The notes below the pieces were generated by a model that was not told the origin of the DNA, ran no database searches, and worked only from the letters and a program-made list of their open reading frames with translations. Positions 35,657 through 41,801 of a stretch of 41,801 nt of DNA are shown here, in pieces. Within the stretch, counting starts at the first letter, position 1. The number at the start of each line of letters is the position of its first letter. Source of the DNA: Bacteroidales bacterium UBA1797 (lineage in GTDB: Bacteria > Bacteroidota > Bacteroidia > Bacteroidales > VadinHA17). Both the position numbers and the translations under genes were made by a program. The DNA is taken from the NCBI GenBank assembly GCA_002319885.1, contig DCFT01000129.1, positions 1-41,801 on the forward strand. Reading direction: 5' to 3'.

Positions 35657-36265
35657 TCACTCCTTATTCACTTCAGGCTGAGTCTGCTGAGGTGTTTTAC
35701 TGCCTTTCTTTTGAGGATATGAACCGGGAAGAATCACATTAATCAGCTTCTTACCCCACAAACCGAGCTGGAAACCAGCACCAAGTGCTAATATGCTTAG
35801 TACAATTGTAAGTATATACAGTTTTTCAACCGGAGCTATAAAAAATAATGCAATTGAAATGGACAGAATTATCAGGCTGAAAATTATCTTAACCCTTAAA
35901 ATAGGAGTTGCAAGAGTCTTGAACCTGGTCAGCCCGTCAATCATTCCTGTTATGATTGCAAGAACAAGAGTGAATGGAAATATAAAAACGGAAAAAACTA
36001 AAACACTCTTCAATATTTCAGGTTGAAATTGTTTAAAAAAAATTGTCACAATCACTAACATGGGGATTGCTATAACAAGCGCCTGAGAAAGATGAATAGC
36101 TATTGGATGAAGATCAAAATTGAGTAATATTAACCTGTTACGGGAAACTCTTTCCCTATACGGTTCAAAAACTTTCCTTGGCATTCCACAAGCCGGGCAG
36201 ACATCTCCAAGTTTATCAGATTCAATTACAAATCCACATGGCCGGCAACGTACAAGTTCCTTCAT
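35657..36265 (-). CDS. Rubredoxin-like zinc ribbon fused to a four-helix membrane domain
   Basis: A 202-residue fusion. The first 27 residues hold a rubredoxin-like metal site: Cys7-x-x-Cys10 and Cys23-x-x-Cys26 (RCRPCGFV ... VCPACGMP). A membrane part follows with four helices (about 57-78, 86-110, 122-140, 143-165), opening NFDLHPIAIHLSQAL, which recalls the HPxxIHxxxAL start of DUF2231 proteins; His residues there could bind heme. A soluble Lys/Pro/Gln-rich tail ends the protein. A one-electron role between a rubredoxin-type iron and a membrane partner is plausible, but the ribbon could hold zinc instead. It is a single gene with a TAAATTTG box upstream at 36291-36298. Confidence 0.75.
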   Translation of the reverse strand: MKELVRCRPCGFVIESDKLGDVCPACGMPRKVFEPYRERVSRNRLILLNFDLHPIAIHLSQALVIAIPMLVIVTIFFKQFQPEILKSVLVFSVFIFPFTLVLAIITGMIDGLTRFKTLATPILRVKIIFSLIILSISIALFFIAPVEKLYILTIVLSILALGAGFQLGLWGKKLINVILPGSYPQKKGSKTPQQTQPEVNKE

Positions 36266-36580
36266 ATTATTAATAGTTAATGGTGCGTTACAAATTTAAG
36301 AATTTAATAATTCTAAATGTCTAATTATTCAGTTCTGATCGTATATGACGATAATACCATTTTTTTGGAGCTGTGTGGCCTGAATTCCTCATGGATATAA
36401 GACGAACATTAATAATTACCAGTTGTTTAATTACCGGTTAGATGAAAATTATGAAAAGCACATAGCAAATTGACTGTATTCATGGCTGATTGTAAGTATT
36501 TTGGACAATGATCTTATAACATTTACGTTATTGTTTTTTATTTGTAGTATATAATTGTCAAACTGTATTATCAGAAAAAA
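36266..36580. other. Divergent intergenic spacer
   Basis: This 315-base spacer lies between the rubredoxin-fusion and DUF6340-like genes, which are transcribed away from each other. A -7 box for the former is at 36291-36298. No clear box for the latter and no open frame or repeat were seen. Confidence 0.5.
36291..36298 (-). promoter_or_regulatory. Candidate -7 promoter box for the rubredoxin-fusion gene
   Basis: Reads TAAATTTG on the minus strand, fitting TAnnTTTG, 26 bases before the ATG at 36265. No TTTG at the -33 position. Confidence 0.4.
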
Positions 36581-37441
36581 ATGAAAGTATTTATCAGGAT
36601 TTTACTTTCAGCAGCTATGGTTATTTTTCTTTCTTCATGTATCAGAATGGTATACATAGGTAAGAGAATTGACCCTGAGATCATACTTCAGCATAGTAAG
36701 CATGATATCGTATTTGTAAATCTTTTCGATTACATGCAGCCAGCTAATGTTGCTAAAAACGAAATGCATTCTTACAATACAGGAGTGATGAACTTTCTAG
36801 ACGGTTTATCATCGTTTTCAAATGACAGTTCATTTAAATTCATTGTAGCAGATACCCTGAGAAGGAGCGTTGAGGAAGGACTTCTTACAACTCTGCTCCC
36901 TGTTGATACTATTAGTGCAGTATGCGCCAGATACAATTCAAACCTGATGCTGACACTTGATTCTGTGAATATTTTTTTCGAACAGGATACTGTTGTTAAT
37001 GACGATTACGGGAGAGAATATTTTACTATAAATTTCTTACTGAACACCAGGTTTTTTTTATCGCTCTATTCATCGGAAGGTGACCTTATAAACCGAAGCG
37101 AGGTTGACCAATCTGCAAATTACTTACCAAGATCCACTTTGTCGGGGTTGTATATTTTGCTTCCGACTATCCCGAGAGCAGACAGGGAGATAGCTAGCCT
37201 GGCATTTCAGGCGGGACAGGATTATGTAGCTAAGTTTTACCCTCAGATTGTACAGGATTCACAACAACTTTATACGGGAAGTACTTTTACTGAATCGAAT
37301 AAATATATTTTTGAAAAAAACTGGAAAAAAGCAATTGAACTTCTTGAACAACTCACCAAAAGCAAGGACAATGTAATTGCCGAAAAAGCCCGGCATAATC
37401 TGGAAGTAGCCAAAGAAGCCTCCGCGGCTGAGGAGAGATAG
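36581..37441 (+). CDS. DUF6340-like lipoprotein
   Basis: A 286-residue protein with a lipoprotein signal: hydrophobic residues 6-18 and a lipobox LSSC with Cys20. The C-terminal third (FEKNWKKAIELLEQLTKSKDNVIAEKARHNLEVAKEAS) is a TPR-like helical repeat unit, as in the Bacteroidota DUF6340 group. The middle is a mixed domain without recognised motif. It is probably attached to the outer or inner membrane; function unknown. Its stop codon overlaps the start of a heptameric repeat, and the next gene converges on it. Confidence 0.75.
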   Translation: MKVFIRILLSAAMVIFLSSCIRMVYIGKRIDPEIILQHSKHDIVFVNLFDYMQPANVAKNEMHSYNTGVMNFLDGLSSFSNDSSFKFIVADTLRRSVEEGLLTTLLPVDTISAVCARYNSNLMLTLDSVNIFFEQDTVVNDDYGREYFTINFLLNTRFFLSLYSSEGDLINRSEVDQSANYLPRSTLSGLYILLPTIPRADREIASLAFQAGQDYVAKFYPQIVQDSQQLYTGSTFTESNKYIFEKNWKKAIELLEQLTKSKDNVIAEKARHNLEVAKEASAAEER

Positions 37442-37461
37442 AGGTGTGAGGTGTGAGGTGT
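37441..37461. repeat. Heptameric GAGGTGT tandem repeat
   Basis: Three perfect copies of GAGGTGT begin at the last base of the DUF6340-like stop codon and fill most of the 39-base gap between two convergent genes. Confidence 0.8.
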
Positions 37462-37480
37462 GAAAAGGGAAAGATATGAT

Positions 37481-38149
37481 TTATTTTTTCCTGATAAAAA
37501 CTGAATTTTTCTTGTAAAAACTGTCATCGGCATATATAAAAAGGCAACTTCCACCCGATATATAGGATATTAGCTCTTTTGATATTTCTACCGGTACGGC
37601 CGGACAACCCCAGCTTCTTCCCAACCGTCCGTACTTTTTAATAAACTCCTCGCTTGCATACTCAGCTCCATGGATAACTATCTCCCTGGCCCTGGCATTG
37701 TCATTAATACCTTTTTCAAGACCATCAAGCCTTAGTGAGAAGCCATGAACTCCTGAATATGTCTCGCCAGTAAGAAAAAATCCCAGTGAACTTTTCAAAG
37801 ATCCCGTCTGGTTTGAAAAGCTTTGTGCATAATTATCACCTGTATTTTTTCCATGGGCAACAAAACATTCAAATTTCAGTTGTTTGTTATTAATGTCAAT
37901 TACGAAGAAACGTTTTTCCGTTGATGGCTTCGAAAAATCAATAATACTAATAATGTTCTTTTTCCTTAGATTCTGCATTTCCTGATATCCATGGAAAGCA
38001 CTCTCAAAAACTTCATAAGATATTATGGATTTTAATTTACAGTCAGACCATAACCGGTGAACATCAATATCTTCCTTCTCAGGTTTAAAACTCAGACTGG
38101 TTACTACATAAAAGAATAATATACCTAATAAATAGCCTGAAATCTTCAT
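37481..38149 (-). CDS. L,D-transpeptidase catalytic domain family protein (YkuD_2 type)
   Basis: A 222-residue exported enzyme. The catalytic Cys182 is in SWGCPAVP and the paired His160 in IVIHGAEYAS; the core begins IISIIDFSKPSTEKRFFVIDI and contains the HGKNTG stretch typical of the murein L,D-transpeptidase group PF13645. It would cross-link or trim peptidoglycan through L,D bonds. The N-terminus is a signal peptide (about 1-17). Its ATG is 6 bases after the stop of the DUF6629-like membrane protein gene, so both are on one message. Confidence 0.88.
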   Translation of the reverse strand: MKISGYLLGILFFYVVTSLSFKPEKEDIDVHRLWSDCKLKSIISYEVFESAFHGYQEMQNLRKKNIISIIDFSKPSTEKRFFVIDINNKQLKFECFVAHGKNTGDNYAQSFSNQTGSLKSSLGFFLTGETYSGVHGFSLRLDGLEKGINDNARAREIVIHGAEYASEEFIKKYGRLGRSWGCPAVPVEISKELISYISGGSCLFIYADDSFYKKNSVFIRKK

Positions 38150-38155
38150 TCTTTT

Positions 38156-38854
38156 TCATTTTTGGGATACCTCAGCAGAATTAAATCCTATTAAAGATAG
38201 CTTTTTCAAATTGAATTCTTTCTTTGCATCGGAGAGTATCCAGAATACTACCATGCTGATCAATGCTGCAAAAAAACACCATACGGATATCAGATACTGG
38301 GTGAAAAATATTACTGTTATAAGGCATGATATGAACATCAGAATACCAAGAAGATGAGTTCTTTTAACACCTGAAACAAAAAGCGGAGCGATAGTTACAA
38401 CGAGATAGACCAGAAAAGCCAATATGGCAAACGAATCAGGAAAATCAGTATTATACTCGATGTGATAACCAATTATTTGCGGTTTTACATGGAACAATAA
38501 CAGGCAGACACCATAATATAATGATAAAGAAAGACCCAGTCCCAGCAAAAGCCGCAATATCATTATCCTTTTTTTATTTTTTTCCATCAGCAGAACCGAG
38601 ATTGGTATTAATACCGGCCACAAAACCTGAGCCATTATTAGAAAAAGATAAGTAGTAATCTTTTGAATATTAACATAATCTGAAACTGGCAATGTTAACC
38701 ACAGGCAACCTTCCAATATTTGTTGAACACCAAAAAACAAAGGTATACTGGCAAAAACCAGCTGGGCCGGCTTATGGACTTCTCTGACAGTGGCAACTCC
38801 AAAGCCTGCAATGATTACTCCGCCAACAAAACTTGCTCCTGCTGAAAAACACAT
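38156..38854 (-). CDS. Multi-pass membrane protein, DUF6629-like
   Basis: A 232-residue protein with about seven predicted membrane helices. It opens MCFSAGASFVGGVIIAGFG, which is the hallmark of DUF6629, including Cys2 immediately after Met. The start at 38854 is chosen over the ATG at 38938 because a strong purine-rich ribosome site (AAGGAAGGT) sits just before it and because it puts the MCFSA motif at the N-terminus. Function unknown. Six bases separate it from the L,D-transpeptidase gene downstream, so a shared role in the envelope is possible. Confidence 0.82.
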   Translation of the reverse strand: MCFSAGASFVGGVIIAGFGVATVREVHKPAQLVFASIPLFFGVQQILEGCLWLTLPVSDYVNIQKITTYLFLIMAQVLWPVLIPISVLLMEKNKKRIMILRLLLGLGLSLSLYYGVCLLLFHVKPQIIGYHIEYNTDFPDSFAILAFLVYLVVTIAPLFVSGVKRTHLLGILMFISCLITVIFFTQYLISVWCFFAALISMVVFWILSDAKKEFNLKKLSLIGFNSAEVSQK

Positions 38855-39091
38855 ATTACCTTCCTTTCTATTAATAAGATAACAAATTCCGATATTCTGT
38901 AAGTCACAGATTAAAAGTATTTTCGCGTAATAGTACAATTAATTACCGGATAATGCTTTGTTTTGGTTAAATTCATCTTTCTAATTCAAAAGTTTCTTAT
39001 GAATAACAACCAAAAAAAAATTAAAAATAAAGTTGGTATAAGTTTTGCTATTACAAATTTGTACTAACTTGTTCTTTTAATAATACATTTT

Positions 39092-40402
39092 ATGAAAAAA
39101 TTTATAATTACATCAATTATTGCGGCATTATTTGCCACGGGTACAGCGCTTAAGGCCCAGGATAATCAAAATGATTACCTTGGTTTGCCAGGGGATAATC
39201 TTAATCTTTTCGCGGTTATGAAATTATTCCAGGAATCAAAAACCCTTGAAGATTTTGAAAGGAGTCTGAATGATCCAAATTCAAACATCAATAATCTCGA
39301 TCTCAATGGTGACAACCTGATAGACTACATTAAGGTTATCGATGATGTCGATGGCGATGTTCATAATATTGTCCTTCAGGTTGCAGTAAGTCCTGTGCAG
39401 AATCAGGACGTTGCTGTATTTACTGTTCAACATTTTCCAAATGGGCAGGTACAGATCCAGCTTACCGGTGATGAAGAGTTATACGGTAAGAACTACATCA
39501 TTGAACCTAATTTTGATGACCCAAATCTCAGGGGAACACCGAATCCGGGATATACAGGGGCTGGAGGCCAAACAACTGTCTATACAACTTATCAGATTGC
39601 ATCATGGCCACTTATAAGGTTTATTTTCCTTCCGAATTATGTTGCATGGCATTCATCATGGAGATGGGGTTATTATCCAAGTTACTGGCATCCATGGCGT
39701 CCGTACTCCTGGAATTATTATTATGGTTACCAATACAACTGGAACCACGATTACATAAGAAATTATCGCCGGATAGATTATCACAGGTATTCAAGATATA
39801 ATGACTTTTATTACAATGGCAGGCGTGCATATTCTCCTGAAGTAAATCACAGAGTACAAATGGGTTATTATAAAACTACCTATTCGCATCCCGAACAGAG
39901 AAGAGAGGGTGAGAATATGTTTGCTAAAAATCATCCTGATGTTTATAAAAGATCATCAACCATGTACAAAACCTCTGCCACTCACAGGACAACTCCAACC
40001 ATGGTCACCAGACCAATAGTAAACAGACCAGCTGTTAACAACAATGAGGTAAACAGAAGACAGGTAACACCAAATTCCAACAAACCTGTTTATAGTTCTC
40101 ATCCTGATAATAATTCAAAGACAAACAAGAGAGCTAATGCTCCGGTCACAAGCAGACCAATGACAAATCCTTCAATGGATAGAAATAAAACCGTAACTAG
40201 AAAGCCATCTGCAACCGTTCCTAATAAATCGACAAACCAGAATGTTGATAGAAGAACAGGTCCGGCAAAGACAATCAATCAACCAAAAAAGAATGATGCT
40301 TCCTCATCGAATCGGAAAAACGTCAATAAAACTGAAACAACTGTCAAAAAAGACGTTAAAAAAGAAAATGTCAAAAAGAACTCAGATCACGGTATCAAAT
40401 AA
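39092..40402 (+). CDS. Exported protein with EF-hand-like loop, Tyr/Trp-rich segment and basic tail
   Basis: A 436-residue exported protein with no named domain that I recognise. A signal peptide (1-23) ends LKAQ. Residues 70-81 (DLNGDNLIDYIK) read like a calcium-binding EF-hand or dockerin loop, with a second acidic run at 84-90. Residues about 160-250 are extremely rich in Tyr, Trp, His, Arg and Ser (WHSSWRWGYYPSYWHPW). The last 150 residues are low-complexity: Asn, Thr, Pro, Lys and Arg, ending with repeated VKK(D/E) units. The layout suggests a surface or periplasmic protein with a disordered cationic tail. Similar proteins occur in other Bacteroidota as hypotheticals. A strong terminator follows. 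Confidence 0.7.
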   Translation: MKKFIITSIIAALFATGTALKAQDNQNDYLGLPGDNLNLFAVMKLFQESKTLEDFERSLNDPNSNINNLDLNGDNLIDYIKVIDDVDGDVHNIVLQVAVSPVQNQDVAVFTVQHFPNGQVQIQLTGDEELYGKNYIIEPNFDDPNLRGTPNPGYTGAGGQTTVYTTYQIASWPLIRFIFLPNYVAWHSSWRWGYYPSYWHPWRPYSWNYYYGYQYNWNHDYIRNYRRIDYHRYSRYNDFYYNGRRAYSPEVNHRVQMGYYKTTYSHPEQRREGENMFAKNHPDVYKRSSTMYKTSATHRTTPTMVTRPIVNRPAVNNNEVNRRQVTPNSNKPVYSSHPDNNSKTNKRANAPVTSRPMTNPSMDRNKTVTRKPSATVPNKSTNQNVDRRTGPAKTINQPKKNDASSSNRKNVNKTETTVKKDVKKENVKKNSDHGIK

Positions 40403-40412
40403 ATTTGAAAAT

Positions 40413-40452
40413 AAAGCGAATTCCTGATTTCCCGGGAATTCGCTTTTTCTTT
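40413..40452 (+). terminator. Rho-independent terminator
   Basis: A 12-base-pair stem, AAAGCGAATTCC (40413-40424) with GGAATTCGCTTT (40435-40446), and a T-rich run after it. It begins 11 bases after the stop of the Tyr/Trp-rich protein gene. Confidence 0.85.
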
Positions 40453-40673
40453 TTTATTCCCCACTTTCATTATTCCCTTTCAGCTCCTCTGCCTTTTCCG
40501 TATTTCACTGTTTTTTTCTCATTTTGAGAAGAAATACTAATAATATAGTCAGTCTAAATGACGTTATTAGTTCGTAATGAATTATATATCAATCTATTAC
40601 TTGTATTAATTGCCCCTTGGAAATAATTGGCACATTTTTGGAATAATGCTTCAGGAAATAACAAGGCACTTTT

Positions 40674-41093
40674 ATGAAACAAAAAATAAATATCCTGGTA
40701 GTTGAGGATAATATATATTACAATAATCTAATCTTCAATGCGTTGCAACAAAGTACGCATTTTGTTCAGAAAAAAGTGAAATACCAGTTAATTCTCCAAT
40801 CCTTTGTTGATTATTCTGATTTTATGCAAAAAATTGAATCCCGCGAGTTTGCTGATAATGATGTTGTAGCGTTTGTTGACTATAATTTGGGAAACGGGAT
40901 CAGCGGTGCCCAGATGATAAATTCGCTGAAAAAGGAAAACAGCAATACTCTTGCGGTACTTCTCTCACAATCAAGAACTATTGAAGAACGAAGCATTAAG
41001 AACAACTATGATTTTTATGTCATCAAAGATACATTTGCCCCTGCACTTTGCAGACTTTACCTCGATCAGTTTATTGAAAACAAATTTTTATAG
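40674..41093 (+). CDS. Single-domain response regulator (receiver only)
   Basis: A 139-residue CheY-like receiver with no output domain. Acidic pair Glu11-Asp12 (VVEDN), phospho-acceptor Asp69 (FVDYNLG), Ser98 (LLSQS) and Lys118 (VIKD) are in the right order and spacing. The loop after the first helix is longer than in CheY. Such proteins pass phosphate between kinases or bind a target by protein contact. The gene immediately downstream encodes a membrane sensor protein, the probable partner. Confidence 0.88.
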   Translation: MKQKINILVVEDNIYYNNLIFNALQQSTHFVQKKVKYQLILQSFVDYSDFMQKIESREFADNDVVAFVDYNLGNGISGAQMINSLKKENSNTLAVLLSQSRTIEERSIKNNYDFYVIKDTFAPALCRLYLDQFIENKFL

Positions 41094-41125
41094 CTTTGGG
41101 TATTATTTATTTCGCGATAATACCA

Positions 41126-41801
41126 GTGAAGAAAATATCAATTCAGACAAAGATCGGATTATTAATGATTCTGGCGGTCGCCTTACTCTCAGCAACCGGT
41201 TATTTATCATATAGAAACTTATCATCGATTGTTTCTTCTATTCAGCTCGACTTAAAACCCGACCAAAGGCTGTTGAGTATAAGGGAAATTTCAATGGATC
41301 TGGAAAAAGCGCAAAACAGTATCCGGATTTATTCAACCACTTATGATACTTTAGATCTGAGACCTTATTATACGATCATTTCCAACATCGATGGGAAAGT
41401 CAGCAGATTGCGTTCGGAATGTGTACACGATCCGGTATTGTTAAAACAGACTGATACAATAAGTAAACTCATTGAAGGCAATATCGTTATCTGGAACCAG
41501 TTGCTCTTTCTCTATAATAACCAGACTGTTCTTGGATATCTCAAACAATTATCTGTCAGACTTGACAGCAGTTCCCTGGAAGCTCACAGACCTGAAAGCA
41601 ATATTCTGAAGAGAGTGTTCAGCCGTAACCAAAACCGGCTTAACGAGGATGAAATTATCAGTAATCTCAGAGAATTGGAACATCAGGATAGTATAACTAA
41701 AATAAGAGTAACAAAAAGAGAGTCGAAATTAGCTGTCACCAGCACAGAAATCAAAGAAAAGTTTTATGACCTTATTACCAAAATTGAAAATGAGATTTCA
41801 G
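41126..41801 (+). CDS. Membrane sensor protein, probable histidine kinase N-terminus (partial)
   Basis: An open frame runs from a GTG at 41126 to the window end without a stop; no ATG gives a sensible start. It begins VKKISIQTKIGLLMILAVALLSATGYLSY, a membrane segment near residues 9-28 as in many Bacteroidota sensor kinases, and continues as a mainly helical extracytoplasmic region of about 190 residues. The kinase core would be beyond the window, so this identity is inferred from the layout and from the receiver gene 32 bases upstream. TTG at 41096 is an alternative start. No ribosome site was recognised before either codon. Confidence 0.65.
   Translation, partial: MKKISIQTKIGLLMILAVALLSATGYLSYRNLSSIVSSIQLDLKPDQRLLSIREISMDLEKAQNSIRIYSTTYDTLDLRPYYTIISNIDGKVSRLRSECVHDPVLLKQTDTISKLIEGNIVIWNQLLFLYNNQTVLGYLKQLSVRLDSSSLEAHRPESNILKRVFSRNQNRLNEDEIISNLRELEHQDSITKIRVTKRESKLAVTSTEIKEKFYDLITKIENEIS

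Noticed and set aside
40951..41214. Plus-strand frame overlapping the receiver gene and the sensor start
   Set aside because: Out of frame with both; the receiver and sensor frames explain the region better.

Overview
The window looks like a chromosomal segment of an AT-rich member of the Bacteroidota, probably of the Bacteroidales/Marinilabiliales type. This is inferred from gene families (M16, tricorn-like S41, M1 and GH2 secreted enzymes, DUF4197-, DUF6340- and DUF6629-like proteins, a YkuD_2 L,D-transpeptidase), from short Bacteroidota-type promoter matches (TTTG-N19-TAnnTTTG), and from weak Shine-Dalgarno signals at most starts. No rRNA, tRNA, CRISPR array, intact insertion sequence or phage module was seen. 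Genus-level placement is not possible from the text alone.

Layout. (1) 1-17.6 kb: large secreted or hydrolytic proteins, mostly single genes separated by repeat-rich spacers: a secreted TPR protein, an F420-reductase-like NADP-binding protein, an M16 peptidase lipoprotein, a tricorn-like S41 protease, an M1 aminopeptidase, a GH2 beta-galactosidase-like enzyme, a GNAT acetyltransferase, and a 968-residue protein whose last third is an M28 peptidase and whose first two thirds I do not recognise. (2) 17.9-22.3 kb: a small exported protein, an MBL-fold hydrolase, a lysozyme-fold protein, a cold-shock-domain protein, then a YceI-YgiD pair. (3) 22.4-27.6 kb: an AraC-type regulator on the minus strand, then a tight plus-strand run of DoxX, a predicted outer-membrane barrel, two GT2 glycosyltransferases, pterin carbinolamine dehydratase and an SDR. 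Two junctions in this run are ATGA overlaps. (4) 27.9-36.3 kb: a hybrid histidine kinase, a DUF4197 protein, a DHFR/RibD-like reductase, a stand-alone secreted SecD P1-like protein with a small membrane partner, a VOC protein, a zinc alcohol dehydrogenase, a DUF6155-like protein, an HtrA-like protease without signal peptide, and a rubredoxin-like/membrane fusion. (5) 36.6-41.8 kb: a DUF6340-like lipoprotein, an L,D-transpeptidase with a DUF6629-like membrane protein, an unusual Tyr/Trp-rich exported protein, and a lone receiver-domain protein followed by the start of a membrane sensor protein that runs off the window and appears to begin with GTG.

How it fits together. The first third is dominated by extracytoplasmic protein and glycan breakdown. 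The middle holds small redox or stress genes (YceI, YgiD, DoxX and an AraC regulator) of a kind often found near each other. The rest is envelope maintenance and signalling. No classical defence or biosynthetic cluster is evident. The most unusual items are the M28 fusion protein, the stand-alone SecD head-domain protein, the PCD-SDR overlap, the rubredoxin-membrane fusion, and several intergenic palindromic or heptameric repeat elements, two of which have the terminal inverted repeats expected of MITE-like elements.
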